A DNA stretch of 64,000 nucleotides from Betaproteobacteria bacterium (GTDB lineage: Bacteria; Pseudomonadota; Gammaproteobacteria; Burkholderiales; Rhodocyclaceae), in NCBI GenBank assembly GCA_009781175.1, contig WQYQ01000012.1:1-64000 (forward strand). Reading direction: 5' to 3'. Each line of letters begins with the position of its first letter. Positions within the stretch are counted from its first letter, which is position 1. Position numbers and translations under genes: made by a program. Below, piece after piece: positions 55,876 through 64,000 of this stretch. Under the pieces are notes generated by a model, which saw nothing but the letters and a program-made list of their open reading frames with translations, was not told the origin of the DNA and did no database searches.

Positions 55876-56439
55876 ATGTGGAAAAGAGGCTTCGATATTC
55901 TTCTGGCGCTGGTGCTGAGCCTAGCGTTCGCATTGCCGATGCTTTTGATCGCGTTGCTGGTGCGGCGAAGTTCGCCCGGCACCGCGCTGTATTGGTCCGA
56001 TCGCGTGGGCCGGCATAATAAAATTTTCCGCATGCCGAAGTTCCGTTCGATGCAGACGGGCGCGCCCGTCGTCGCGACGCATTTACTGACCAACGCGACA
56101 GCGCATGTCACACCGCTGGGCCGTGTTCTGCGCAAAACCAGCCTGGATGAACTGCCCCAATTGTGGAGCGTGCTGCGCGGCGATATGAGCTTCGTCGGGC
56201 CGCGCCCGGCGCTGTTCAACCAGTACGATCTGATTGCGTTGCGCACCGAGCATGGGGTTGATGCTCTGCGTCCTGGCATTACCGGATGGGCGCAGATCAA
56301 CGGGCGCGACGAACTCGCGGTCCCGGAAAAGGTCCGCTTCGATGCCGAATATCTCGCGCGCGCGAATCTCGCCTTCGATGTGCGGATTCTCTGGCTGACG
56401 TTTTGGCGCGTGCTGCGCCGTCACGGCGTCAGCCATTAG
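55876..56439 (+). CDS. Small PglC-type undecaprenyl-phosphate sugar transferase
   Basis: A 187-aa monotopic phosphoglycosyl transferase: re-entrant membrane helix DILLALVLSLAFALPMLLIAL, then RVGRHNKIFRMPKFRSM, the catalytic-dyad region LRKTSLDELPQLWSVLRGD and MSFVGPRPALF, ending RPGITGWAQINGRDE. It attaches a sugar phosphate to undecaprenyl phosphate, beginning glycan synthesis. It lies 4.1 kb from the WbpM-type dehydratase and is probably the initiator for that pathway; the intervening genes are unrelated housekeeping. ATG 55876. The element at 56453-56612 follows directly. Confidence 0.93.
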   Translation: MWKRGFDILLALVLSLAFALPMLLIALLVRRSSPGTALYWSDRVGRHNKIFRMPKFRSMQTGAPVVATHLLTNATAHVTPLGRVLRKTSLDELPQLWSVLRGDMSFVGPRPALFNQYDLIALRTEHGVDALRPGITGWAQINGRDELAVPEKVRFDAEYLARANLAFDVRILWLTFWRVLRRHGVSH

Positions 56440-56452
56440 ATATTCTTTTCTC

Positions 56453-56612
56453 AGAGCCTGTGTTTACGCCGTCATTCTGCGCGAAGTCGCAGAATCCACT
56501 ACCTCGGAGGACAAATGGATTCTGCGACTTCGCGCAGAATGACCACGAGTCGAGCGTAAGCGAGACAAACCTGGGCCGAGAAGACGTCCAATACAGATTC
56601 TGAACAGGCTCT
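56453..56612. repeat. Palindromic inverted-repeat element, copy A
   Basis: Ends AGAGCCTGT (56453-56461) and ACAGGCTCT (56604-56612) are exact inverted repeats. Inside, 56471-56543 is a long hairpin: GTCATTCTGCGCGAAGTCGC then AGAATCCA, a loop, and the full complement. The right end continues GATTCTGAACAGG, matching the metX leader. The last base is also the first base of the cysN stop triplet, so it abuts cysN exactly. Confidence 0.75.
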
Positions 56613-57916
56613 CAAAGCACCATCCCTGCGCCCACGGTATTGTTCGTCGCCTCATCGATCACGATGAACGCGCCCGTCGCGCGGTTCTCCGCGTAAGAGT
56701 CGGCGAAAACCGGCTGCGCGAGTTTCCAGTCGACTTCGGCGATATCGTTCATCGCAAGCTGCACGGCGTCGATATGTTCCTGGGAGTTAACGTCCACCTT
56801 GTAGGCGATCGATGCGAGCTTGGCCTTGACCGTGCGGGTCGTGTGGCGGATCAAGTAAGTGCGGGCTGGTGAGAGCGGCGTTTCGGAAAGCCAGCACAGC
56901 ATTGCGCGCAGCGCTTTACGCGGCTCGGGCGCTTCGGCGGTTTTCACGATCATGTCGCCGCGCGAGATGTCGATTTCGTCTTCGAGCAGCAACGTGACCG
57001 ATTGTTCGCTGACTCCGTGCGCGATTGCCGCGTCGCCCAGATGCACGGCCTTGATGCGCGATGTCCGGCCCGAAGGCAGCAGCGTGACCGCATCGCCGGC
57101 TTTGACCGAACCCGATTCGATGCGTCCCATGAAGCCGCGGTAGTCGTGCAAGGCCGGATCGTCGGACGCCTGCGGGCGGCAAACGTATTGAACCGGGAAG
57201 CGGAAAGCCTCGCTGGCCGCCTTGTCTTTGTGCTGGCCTGCGGGCGGAGCGCTTTCGAGAATTTCGAGCAAACTTGGGCCTGTGTACCAGGGCGTCGCCT
57301 CGCTGCGTGAAACGATATTGTCGCCCGCGAGCGCGGAGATCGGGATGAAGCGCACCTCGAAGCCTTTCGCGCTCAGCCCCATTTTGTCGGCGAAGGCAAG
57401 GTATTCGGCGCGGATGCGTTCGAAAACGCTTTCGTCGTAGTCGACGAGATCCATCTTGTTGACCGCGACGACCAGGTGCGGAACGCCGACGAGATGCGCG
57501 ATGTAGCTGTGGCGGCGGGTTTGGGCGAGCACGCCTTTGCGCGCGTCGATCATGATGATCGCGAGATTCGTGGTCGACGCGGCGGTCACCATGTTGCGCG
57601 TGTACTGCTCGTGCCCCGGCGCGTCGGCGATGATGTATTTGCGCGTGGCGGTGCTGAAATACCGGTAGGCGACATCGATCGTGATGCCCTGCTCGCGCTC
57701 GGCTTGCAGGCCGTCGGTGAGCAGCGCGAGGTCGGGCGCGGCGAGTCCCCGTTTGCGCGAGGTCTTTTCGATCGCGCTCAGCGCGTCGGCGAGAATCGTT
57801 TTGGTGTCGTAGAGCAGGCGGCCGATCAGCGTGCTCTTGCCGTCGTCGACGCTGCCGCAGGTCATGAAACGCAGCAGGCCGTTGTCTTGGTTGGGGAGGT
57901 GTTCGATTGCGGACAT
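56612..57916 (-). CDS. cysN: Sulfate adenylyltransferase subunit 1 (GTPase) CysN
   Basis: The GTPase that drives adenylylsulfate formation with CysD. The 434-aa protein has G1 GSVDDGKSTLIGRLLYD, G2/G3 ITIDVAYRYFST and IADAPGHEQYTRNMVTAAS, and G4 VAVNKMDLVD, then two beta-barrel domains. No APS kinase (CysC) is fused, consistent with an APS reductase rather than a PAPS route. ATG 57916 chosen. Copies A and B of the palindromic element flank the gene, and copy B separates it from cysD by 224 bases in what is normally an unbroken pair. Confidence 0.97.
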   Translation of the reverse strand: MSAIEHLPNQDNGLLRFMTCGSVDDGKSTLIGRLLYDTKTILADALSAIEKTSRKRGLAAPDLALLTDGLQAEREQGITIDVAYRYFSTATRKYIIADAPGHEQYTRNMVTAASTTNLAIIMIDARKGVLAQTRRHSYIAHLVGVPHLVVAVNKMDLVDYDESVFERIRAEYLAFADKMGLSAKGFEVRFIPISALAGDNIVSRSEATPWYTGPSLLEILESAPPAGQHKDKAASEAFRFPVQYVCRPQASDDPALHDYRGFMGRIESGSVKAGDAVTLLPSGRTSRIKAVHLGDAAIAHGVSEQSVTLLLEDEIDISRGDMIVKTAEAPEPRKALRAMLCWLSETPLSPARTYLIRHTTRTVKAKLASIAYKVDVNSQEHIDAVQLAMNDIAEVDWKLAQPVFADSYAENRATGAFIVIDEATNNTVGAGMVL

Positions 57917-57938
57917 GTTTTCAACTCTTTCAATAATT

Positions 57939-58107
57939 AGAACCTGTCTCGCGGTCATTCTGCGCGGAGCGAAGCGCAGTCGCAGAATCCACTAGCGGAG
58001 GGAAAATGGATTCTGCGACTTCGCGCAGAATGACGGCGAATGGGCGTTTGCGCCGTCCGCGTTTCAGCCCCGATCGCGGACTCGCGGCAAGATTCTGAAT
58101 AGGTTCT
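57939..58107. repeat. Palindromic inverted-repeat element, copy B
   Basis: Ends AGAACCTGT (57939-57947) and ATAGGTTCT (58099-58107) are inverted repeats with one mismatch. The core hairpin is 57954-58034, with an extra GGAGCGAAGC insertion in the left arm compared with copy A. GATTCTGAATAGGTTCT closes it. It lies inside the cysD-cysN operon. Confidence 0.75.
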
Positions 58108-58140
58108 TAGAGGCGTGTGCATGAATAGGCGCGAGCAAGA

Positions 58141-59067
58141 TTAGAAGTAGCCTTCTTTTTTCCGCTGCTCCATCGAGGCTTCGGAGGTTTGATCGTCGAG
58201 CCGCGTTGCGCCGCGTTCGGTGATCGTGCTCGTCGCGGTTTCGATCACGATCTGCTCGACGCTTGCTGCGTGCGACTCCACCGGCGCGGTGCAGGTGATG
58301 TCGCCGACCGTGCGGAAACGCACCATGATTTCCTCGATGACATCACCCTGCTTGGCAGGCGTCAGCTCGGTGACGGGCTGGAGCAGATCGCCCTTGCGCA
58401 CGACCGGGCGTTTGTGCGCGAAGTAGATCGACGGTAGTTCGAGCTTTTCGCGTTCGATGTATTGCCACACATCCATCTCGGTCCAGTTGCTGATCGGGAA
58501 GGCGCGGATGTTTTCGCCGCGATGCGTGCGCGCGTTGTAGAGGTTCCAGAGTTCGGGCCGCTGGTTCTTCGGGTCCCACTGGCCGAACTCGTCGCGGAAG
58601 CTCATCACGCGCTCCTTTGCGCGCGCTTTTTCCTCGTCGCGCCGCGCGCCGCCGATGCAGCAGTCGAACTCGAATTCCGCGATGGCTTCGAGCAGCGTGA
58701 CCGATTGGTGCTTGTTGCGCGATTCGAGCGGATGTTTAAGCACCACGCTGCCGCGCCGTATCGAATCCTCAAGCGTGCGCACGATCAGCCGCTCGCCAAG
58801 CTCGGCCGCGCGTTTGTCGCGGAAGTCGGTGACTTCCCTGTAGTTGTGGCCGGTATCGATATGCAGCAAGGGAAACGGAAAGCGGCAGGGGCGGAAAGCC
58901 TTCTCGGCAAGCCGGAGCAGGCAGACCGAATCCTTTCCGCCCGAAAATAGCAGCGCGGGCCGTTCGGTCTGGCCCGCGACTTCGCGCAGGATGTGGATGG
59001 CCTCGGCTTCCAGCCAGTCGAGATGCGAAAGCGTTGCTTGAGTCTGAGAGTTCATCGTGTTTGTCAT
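58141..59067 (-). CDS. cysD: Sulfate adenylyltransferase subunit 2 CysD
   Basis: PP-loop ATPase subunit that makes APS from ATP and sulfate. The 308-aa protein has the PP motif LLFSGGKDSVCLLRLAEKAF near residue 55, LLHIDTGHNYREV, CIGGARRDEEKARAKER and FPISNWTEMDVWQYIE. The start ATG 59067 overlaps the cysH stop by 4 bases; an ATG 12 bases on is an alternative. Ends in TSEASMEQRKKEGYF, the typical CysD tail. Confidence 0.97.
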   Translation of the reverse strand: MTNTMNSQTQATLSHLDWLEAEAIHILREVAGQTERPALLFSGGKDSVCLLRLAEKAFRPCRFPFPLLHIDTGHNYREVTDFRDKRAAELGERLIVRTLEDSIRRGSVVLKHPLESRNKHQSVTLLEAIAEFEFDCCIGGARRDEEKARAKERVMSFRDEFGQWDPKNQRPELWNLYNARTHRGENIRAFPISNWTEMDVWQYIEREKLELPSIYFAHKRPVVRKGDLLQPVTELTPAKQGDVIEEIMVRFRTVGDITCTAPVESHAASVEQIVIETATSTITERGATRLDDQTSEASMEQRKKEGYF

Positions 59068-59834
59068 GGCTTGATATGTAATCCGCATTCCCTCGATTCG
59101 GAGTTTTCCCACCACCAGCGGCCGGCGCGGATGTCCTCGCCGGCAGCGATGGCGCGCGTGCAGGGCGCGCAGCCGATGCTTGGGTAAAACCGGTCGTGCA
59201 GCGCGTTGTAAGGAGCGTCATGAATGCGGATGTAGGCCCAGACTTGTTCTTCGGACCACTCGGCAAGCGGGTTGAATTTTTCGAGCCGGTTGCCTTCGTC
59301 GTATTCGCGCTCGATGAGCGCAGCGCGGGTCGCCGCCTGTTCCGCGCGCAAACCCGTGATCCATGCGCGCTTGCCGGCGAGCGCGCGGCGCAGCGGTTCG
59401 ACTTTGCGAATGCCGCAGCAGGCTTTGCGCAGTTCGACGGAATCGTAGAAAGCGTTGACGCCGTGTGCGCGGACGTAGCCTTCGACCGCGCCCGCATCGG
59501 GGAAGTAAATCTTCAGCCGCGTGGCGTAGCGTTTTTCGATTTCGCCAATCAGGGTATAGGTCTCCGCAGGAAGCCTGCCGGTGTCGAGCGAGAAAATCTC
59601 GATCGGTAATTGCTCGCTGAGGATGATGTCGGTGAGCACCATGTCCTCCGCGCCGCAACTGTTCGCGAACGCGACTTCGCCGCCGTGCCCGAATTCATCT
59701 ACTGCGCCATGCAAAAGTTCAAGCGCGCGGATGCGTTTGACAGCCATCGTCATGCGCAATACGTCAGTGATTTCCGGCGAGGTCGCGGGGTTTTGTGCGG
59801 CCGGTTTGAGAGGGGAAATTGTGTTTTGGCTCAT
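59064..59834 (-). CDS. cysH: Adenylylsulfate (APS) reductase, iron-sulfur type CysH
   Basis: A 256-aa thioredoxin-dependent reductase giving sulfite. Besides the PP-loop-like substrate site (FSLDTGRLPAETY) it has KACCGIRKVEPL and SIGCAPCTRAI, the CC...CxxC set that binds a 4Fe-4S cluster and marks APS rather than PAPS reductases. The C-terminal ESRECGLHIKP holds the redox cysteine. Between the DUF934 gene (14-base gap) and cysD. Confidence 0.95.
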   Translation of the reverse strand: MSQNTISPLKPAAQNPATSPEITDVLRMTMAVKRIRALELLHGAVDEFGHGGEVAFANSCGAEDMVLTDIILSEQLPIEIFSLDTGRLPAETYTLIGEIEKRYATRLKIYFPDAGAVEGYVRAHGVNAFYDSVELRKACCGIRKVEPLRRALAGKRAWITGLRAEQAATRAALIEREYDEGNRLEKFNPLAEWSEEQVWAYIRIHDAPYNALHDRFYPSIGCAPCTRAIAAGEDIRAGRWWWENSESRECGLHIKP

Positions 59835-59848
59835 TGAAGGTTTCTCCT

Positions 59849-60448
59849 TTAGCCCCGTATATGGCGTCGCCAGAGCGGTTGGTCGATATGCACCGAGGCT
59901 TGGTAAGGCTCGCTGAAATCCGCAAAGCCTGTGAGTGCCGCGTCCGTCGAGCGGTCGGCGCGCAGCTCATAGGCATCGAAACCGCAGCGGCGCAGATAGA
60001 AAAGCTGGTCGCGCAGCACATCGCCGATGGCGCGCAGTTCGTTGCGATAGCCGTAGCGCTGGCGCAGCAGCGCTGCGGTGGAATAGCCACGGCCGTCGGT
60101 GAAACGCACGAAATCCCAGGCGATGACGGGGAAATCATTGATGTCGTCGACGGTTGCGAGCAAGTCTTCGATGACTTCGAAACTTTCGCACCACACGCCA
60201 AGCTCTCCCGCCGCCAGCCTTGGTCTTAGTTCTTCCTGGCGCGCGATCCAGACCTTGAGCGGGACGATAAGCTTCCCGGCGGGAATTTTTAGCGCCGCGA
60301 TCGTTTCCATGTCGGCGGCCTGCGTGCCGGTTACTTTATGCACGACGGTCTTGCCGGCCTGCTTGTGTTCTTCGGCGGCGCTTGGTGGATAACGCAGGGT
60401 TTTCCATTCGTTCGCGGCGAGCGTCGTGCCTTTTATGAAATCAAGCAT
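59849..60448 (-). CDS. DUF934 family protein of the sulfite reduction operon
   Basis: A 199-aa DUF934 protein, a family that accompanies sulfite reductase genes in proteobacteria; its exact role is not established. Features: IVPLKVWIARQEELRPRLA, DLLATVDDINDFPVIAWDFV, FTDGRGYSTAALLRQRYGYR, ELRAIGDVLRDQLFYLRRCG and a C-terminal FSEPYQASVH. Start ATG 60448 lies inside the end of cysI (8-base overlap). Confidence 0.9.
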   Translation of the reverse strand: MLDFIKGTTLAANEWKTLRYPPSAAEEHKQAGKTVVHKVTGTQAADMETIAALKIPAGKLIVPLKVWIARQEELRPRLAAGELGVWCESFEVIEDLLATVDDINDFPVIAWDFVRFTDGRGYSTAALLRQRYGYRNELRAIGDVLRDQLFYLRRCGFDAYELRADRSTDAALTGFADFSEPYQASVHIDQPLWRRHIRG

Positions 60449-62120
60449 GCGTGACCTCTTCCTTTGCGGGAATGCCATACACGCGCGCCTTGAACGGCGC
60501 GAGGCCGAGGCGCTGCACGACGTCGATGAAGCGTTCGTCGCCCTCGCGCTGTTCGACGAACACCGCGATGATCTTCTCGATCACATCGGGTACTTCGTGC
60601 GCGGCGAACGCGCGGCCGATGACTTGTCCGAGCCGCGTTGCATTGCCTTGCGAGCCGCCGAGCGAAATCTGATACCACTCGGAGCCGTCCTTATCGACGC
60701 CGAGAATGCCGATGTGGCCGACATGGTGGTGCCCGCAGGAATTCATGCAGCCGGAAATGTTCAGCGCGATTTCGCCGAGGTCGAACAGATAGTCGAGATT
60801 GTCGAAGCGCGCCTGGATTGCGTTGGCGATCGGAATGCTCTTGGCATTGGCGAGCGCGCAGAAATCGCCGCCGGGGCAGCAGATGATGTCTGTCAGGAGG
60901 CCGATATTCGGCGTGGCAAGGCCAGCCTCGCGCGCGCTGCGCCAAAGCTCGAACAGATCGGCGAGCCTGACGTCGGCGAGGACCAGATTCTGTTCGTGCG
61001 CAACGCGAGCCTCGCCGAAGCTATAACGGTCGGCGAGGTCCGCGACGCTTTCCATTTGCGCGGCGCTGATGTTGCCGGGCGCGCCGCCGTGCGCTTTGAG
61101 CGAGAGCGTGACGGCGCGATAGCCGCTGACGCGATGCGGATGCACGCAGCGTTTTACCCATTCCGCGAACGCCGGGTGGGTCGCGCGCGCGGTTTCGAAT
61201 GCGGTGTTTTCGGCGGGAAGCGTCTCATACGCTGGTGCCTGGAAGTGCTTGGCCACACGCTCGTATTCGCTTTGATCGAGCGTCGTTGCGCTGCTTTTGG
61301 TTTGCGCGAATTCGGCTTCGACCTGGCGGCGGAATTCCGCGATGCCGAGCGCTTTGACAAGGATCTTGATGCGCGCCTTGAAGGAATTGTCGCGGCGGCC
61401 GTAGCGGTTGTAGAGGCGCAGAATCGCTTCGCAGTAGGTGATGATATGCTCCCAGGGCACCCAGTCGCTGACGACTTCGCCGATGATCGGCGTGCGGCCC
61501 AATCCGCCGCCAGCCCAGATCTTCGCGCCGGTTTCTCCCGCCGCATTGCGCAGCAATTCGATTCCGATGTCGTGCACGCGCACCACGGCGCGGTCGTGCT
61601 GGCAGCCGTTGATCGCGAATTTGAATTTGCGCGGCAGATAGGCGAACTCGGGATGGAAACTGCTCCACTGGCGCAGGATTTCGGCCAGCGGGCGCGGGTC
61701 AATGATCTCGTCGGGCGCGATGCCGGCGAACGGGTCCGTCGTGATGTTGCGCACGCAGTTGCCCGAGGTTTGGATCGCGTGCATCTGCACCGTCGCCAGC
61801 TCGGCCAGGATGTCGGGCACATCTTCGAGTTTTGGCCAGTTCAACTGCAGATTGTGGCGCGTTGAGAAATGGCCGTAGCCGTGGTCGTAACGCCGTGCGA
61901 TGTCGGCGAGCTTGCGCAGTTGATGGCTCGCGAGCAGGCCGTAGGGCACAGCGATGCGCAGCATCGGCGCATGGCGCTGGATGTAGAGCCCGTTTTGCAG
62001 ACGCAGCGGACGGAATTCATCCTCGCTGAGCTGGCCCGCTTGATAGCGGCGGAACTGGTCGCGGAACTGCGCAACGCGTTCGTCGATGAGCTGTTGGTCA
62101 AAAGCGTCGTAACGGTACAT
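60441..62120 (-). CDS. cysI: Sulfite reductase hemoprotein (siroheme, 4Fe-4S)
   Basis: A 559-aa protein of the nitrite/sulfite reductase family that reduces sulfite to sulfide by six electrons. Siroheme and cluster motifs: TSGNCVRNITTDPFAG near residue 120, LTDIICCPGGDFCALANAKS near 420 (C-x5-C type), and NISGCMNSCGHHHVGHIG near 465 (C-x3-C). No separate flavoprotein CysJ is in the window. ATG 62120 with AGAGAG upstream is preferred over a TTG six bases earlier. First gene of the cysI-DUF934-cysH-cysD-cysN operon, divergent from cysB. Confidence 0.93.
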   Translation of the reverse strand: MYRYDAFDQQLIDERVAQFRDQFRRYQAGQLSEDEFRPLRLQNGLYIQRHAPMLRIAVPYGLLASHQLRKLADIARRYDHGYGHFSTRHNLQLNWPKLEDVPDILAELATVQMHAIQTSGNCVRNITTDPFAGIAPDEIIDPRPLAEILRQWSSFHPEFAYLPRKFKFAINGCQHDRAVVRVHDIGIELLRNAAGETGAKIWAGGGLGRTPIIGEVVSDWVPWEHIITYCEAILRLYNRYGRRDNSFKARIKILVKALGIAEFRRQVEAEFAQTKSSATTLDQSEYERVAKHFQAPAYETLPAENTAFETARATHPAFAEWVKRCVHPHRVSGYRAVTLSLKAHGGAPGNISAAQMESVADLADRYSFGEARVAHEQNLVLADVRLADLFELWRSAREAGLATPNIGLLTDIICCPGGDFCALANAKSIPIANAIQARFDNLDYLFDLGEIALNISGCMNSCGHHHVGHIGILGVDKDGSEWYQISLGGSQGNATRLGQVIGRAFAAHEVPDVIEKIIAVFVEQREGDERFIDVVQRLGLAPFKARVYGIPAKEEVTHA

Positions 62121-62441
62121 CGTCAAATCTCTCTATTGGGCGTGGCGTTTCATGCTGAATGAGCTGGCGATCCTAACAGCGCCTATAGTCCAAAATAATT
62201 GTCAGATGTTAGACTGTAAGAACGGTTGGTTATTAAGAGCCGCCAGCAAGACCTTGTGTGCGCTCACCCCGTGGTCATTCTGCGCGAAGTCGCAGAATCC
62301 ATTTGTCCTCCGATAGTGGATTCTGCGACTCCGTTTTGCTCCACGCAGAATGACCGTGAGTTGAGCGCAAGCCCCGTTATTCACGGCGCTGGGGCGGGAA
62401 GGCTTGGAGCCTGTATTTGTTTATCGGCATAAGGGGACGAT
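62121..62441. promoter_or_regulatory. Control region between cysI and cysB
   Basis: A 321-base gap. The cysI-side half (62190-62240) is AT-rich with ATAATT, TTAT and TTAAG runs and is the likely site for CysB and RNA polymerase; I cannot define an exact CysB site. The cysB-side half is taken up by an inverted, partly altered copy of the palindromic element (62274-62354) and a CGTGAGTTGAGCGCAAGCCCC motif (62355-62375). AAGGGG precedes the cysB GTG. Confidence 0.5.
62274..62354. repeat. Palindromic element core, copy C (inverted)
   Basis: GTCATTCTGCGCGAAGTCGC...TGGATTCTGCGACT...CGCAGAATGAC with the loop ATTTGTCCTCCGATAGT. That loop is the reverse complement of the loop in copies A and D, so this copy is in the opposite orientation. 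The outer AGAACCTGT ends are absent. Confidence 0.75.
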
Positions 62442-63383
62442 GTGAATTTGCAGCAACTGCGTTATGTGGTCGAGGTCGTGCGGGCGGGGCTCAATGTGTC
62501 GGAGGCGGCGGACGCGCTGTATACCTCTCAGCCGGGGGTTTCGAAGCAGATTCGGCTGTTCGAGGAAGAACTGGGGATCGAAATCTTCGTGCGCCACGGC
62601 AAACGTCTTGTCGGCATTACCGATCCGGGGCGCGCGGTCATCGCGATTGCCGAGCGCATGCTCGGCGAGATCGATAACCTGAAGAAAGTCGGCGCGGAGT
62701 TCCGCAGCGAATCGGAAGGCGTGCTGAATATCGCCTGCACGCATAATCAGGCCCGTTACGCCTTGCCGCGCGTCATTCAGCAATTCGCGCAGAAATATCC
62801 CAAGGTCCGGCTAACCTTGCACCAGGGCAGCCCGCGCCAGATCTGCCAGTGGGTGCTCGACGGCGACGCCGACCTCGTGATCGCGACCGAAGCGGTGGCG
62901 GACACCGAGGGTCTGGTGTCCTTGCCGTGCTACCAATGGAATCGCTGCGTGATCGCGACGCCGCGCCACCCGATTCTCAAGGCGAATCCGCTCACGCTCG
63001 AAGAAATCGCCAAATATCCTATCGTCACCTACGACACCGCTTTCGCGGGCCGCAGCCAGGTCAATAAAGCCTTCATGGCGCGTGGGCTGCGTCCGAACGT
63101 GGTGCTCGCGGCAATGGATGCCGATGTCATCAAGACCTATGTGGCGATGGATCTCGGCATCGGCCTCATCGCTTCGATTGCCTACGACCCGCGTATCGAT
63201 ACCCAGATTGGCAAGAGCGACGCCGCGCACTTGTTCGAATCCGCCGTGACGCGCATCGGCATCCGGCGCAATGTGTATCTGCGCGGCTATGTTTATGGAT
63301 TCATCGAACTCGTCGCGCACCACCTGAACCGCAAGGTCGTCGACGCCGCGCTGGCCGGAGGCGGCAGCGATCATGGGCTGTGA
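62442..63383 (+). CDS. cysB: LysR-type regulator CysB
   Basis: A 313-aa LysR-family activator of sulfur assimilation. Helix-turn-helix in LNVSEAADALYTSQPGVSKQ (residues 17-36) and the CysB/Cbl co-inducer domain with ACTHNQARYALPRVI, HQGSPRQICQWVLDGDADLVIATEAV, ITTPRHP-like VIATPRHPIL and GLRPNVVLAAMDADVIKTYV. Acts with N-acetylserine. The start is GTG 62442 after AAGGGG. Its likely target is the divergent cys operon. Confidence 0.95.
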   Translation: MNLQQLRYVVEVVRAGLNVSEAADALYTSQPGVSKQIRLFEEELGIEIFVRHGKRLVGITDPGRAVIAIAERMLGEIDNLKKVGAEFRSESEGVLNIACTHNQARYALPRVIQQFAQKYPKVRLTLHQGSPRQICQWVLDGDADLVIATEAVADTEGLVSLPCYQWNRCVIATPRHPILKANPLTLEEIAKYPIVTYDTAFAGRSQVNKAFMARGLRPNVVLAAMDADVIKTYVAMDLGIGLIASIAYDPRIDTQIGKSDAAHLFESAVTRIGIRRNVYLRGYVYGFIELVAHHLNRKVVDAALAGGGSDHGL

Positions 63384-63399
63384 TCGGTGAGCGGCTCTC

Positions 63400-63492
63400 A
63401 GAACCTGCTCGGTCATTCTGCGCGGAGCGAAGCGCAGTCGCAGAATCCACTATCGGAGGACAAATGGATTCTGCGACTTCGCGCAGAATGAC
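63400..63492. repeat. Palindromic element, copy D (left part)
   Basis: CAGAACCTGCT (63400-63410) and the core hairpin 63412-63492, with the same 10-base arm insertion as copy B and the same loop ACTATCGGAGGACAAA as copy A. The right outer end is lacking. It begins 17 bases after the cysB stop. Confidence 0.7.
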
Positions 63493-63554
63493 CACACATC
63501 GAGGAGTGGCAGGGATAAGGCACTCGCGGTTGGGTATCGCTGTGCTGTCACTGC

Positions 63555-64000
63555 TCAACTAGCAGATGTAAACACGTTCTGCAATGCCTCATGCGATAGA
63601 CCCGCAGCCAGGCCGAGCATGAGCGCGATGCGCGCCTGCCAGGGGCTCAGGCCGCAGCTTGCGAGCGTGCCTTGCAGGGTATCGTTGAAATTCGCATCCG
63701 GCGTCACGCCGCCTGCCGGAACCCGCGTGGCGCGCACAATGGCAAGCCCCTGGCTGCGCGCGCGCACCAGCGCGGGAAGCCATGCCTCGGGCACACTGCC
63801 GTGGCCGGTCAGCGCGAGGACGAGGCCGCGCACGCCGCTTGCGATGGCGGTATCGATTAGCTCCGCGGGTGCTCCGGCGTAGCCGGGCAGAATCCAGACT
63901 TCGGGCAGGCGGTCCGGCCAGGGCGCGGGGAAAAGCGGCTGCGTGGCAAGGATCGGCGGTATCCGCCAGTGCGTGCCGTGGGCCGTGGCGAGTGGCGCGG
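63555..64000 (-). CDS. Asparaginase family protein, C-terminal part (runs off the right edge)
   Basis: About 148 codons are open to the window end. The piece contains VWILPGYAGAPAELIDTAIA, GVRGLVLALTGHGSVPEAWL, VRATRVPAGGVTPD and LSPWQARIALMLGLAAG, as in the C-terminal domain of type I/II L-asparaginases. The catalytic threonines lie in the missing N-terminal part, so asparaginase versus related amidase cannot be settled. Confidence 0.85.
   Translation of the reverse strand, partial: APLATAHGTHWRIPPILATQPLFPAPWPDRLPEVWILPGYAGAPAELIDTAIASGVRGLVLALTGHGSVPEAWLPALVRARSQGLAIVRATRVPAGGVTPDANFNDTLQGTLASCGLSPWQARIALMLGLAAGLSHEALQNVFTSAS

Noticed and set aside
56453..58107. cysN as cargo of a composite transposon
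   Set aside because: The flanking elements have no transposase, and cysN belongs in its normal operon position; independent insertions explain the layout more simply.
54471..63492. CRISPR array from the repeated GTCATTCTGCGCG hairpins
   Set aside because: The copies are kilobases apart, in both orientations and separated by genes, not by uniform spacers.

Overview
The window looks like chromosome of a Betaproteobacterium. The gene content supports this: a metX-metW pair, a sugar-permease-free PTS (EIIA-HPr-EI), the Acidithiobacillus-type gshA with gshB, yqgE-ruvX-pyrR-pyrB-pyrC', and a cysI-DUF934-cysH-cysD-cysN cluster opposite cysB. Housekeeping parts read as moderately GC-rich; several stretches inside the polysaccharide locus (about 29.6-33.8 kb and 43.3-45.5 kb) are visibly AT-richer. 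I cannot name the genus from sequence alone.

Layout. 1-0.1 kb: end of a probable IS110-type transposase. 0.1-2.2 kb: thiC under a TPP riboswitch whose leader can hide the ribosome binding site. 2.3-3.0 kb: a HigBA-like toxin-antitoxin pair with a perfect 30-bp palindromic operator. 3.1-5.0 kb: metX-metW behind a promoter, a SAM-II-like riboswitch and an intrinsic terminator. 5.0-8.1 kb: PTS operon with a vapD-like RNase gene lodged between ptsH and ptsI. 8.1-11.4 kb: gshA-gshB-apbE. 11.6-15.4 kb: yqgE-ruvX-pyrR-pyrB-pyrC', ending at a strong terminator. 15.5-22.8 kb: TetR-controlled RND efflux genes, pcm and a tolC-type channel. 22.8-23.5 kb: MntA-HepT toxin-antitoxin pair. 23.6-26.7 kb: lipopolysaccharide core genes waaA, waaC and a family 2 glycosyltransferase.

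26.9-51.7 kb is a surface-polysaccharide locus. It has a nucleotide-sugar 4-epimerase, an ABC exporter (Wzm/Wzt with a C-terminal cargo-binding domain), a radical SAM/SPASM protein, a hexapeptide acyltransferase, a coiled-coil glycosyltransferase that may cap the chain, a three-module glycosyltransferase of 1270 aa, a GtrA/GtrB/GT-C side-branch module, a GNAT and a PIG-L deacetylase, gmd and rmd (GDP-D-rhamnose), two more GT4 enzymes and a WbpM-type dehydratase. The gene set resembles the D-rhamnan common-antigen loci of pseudomonads. It is a mosaic: it carries a decayed second Wzt C-terminal domain, a decayed GT4 C-terminus and a broken IS30 element.

51.8-56.4 kb: apaH, a nitroreductase and aldo/keto reductase pair, a lysophospholipid acyltransferase, a YbaK-type deacylase and a small PglC-type phosphoglycosyl transferase. 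56.6-63.4 kb: assimilatory sulfate reduction with the regulator cysB. 63.6-64.0 kb: C-terminal part of an asparaginase.

The most unusual non-coding content is (i) a family of palindromic, inverted-repeat-bounded elements of about 160-170 bp, two of which flank cysN, and (ii) a second dispersed motif family ending in GGGGTGACTCA, repeatedly placed just before genes.
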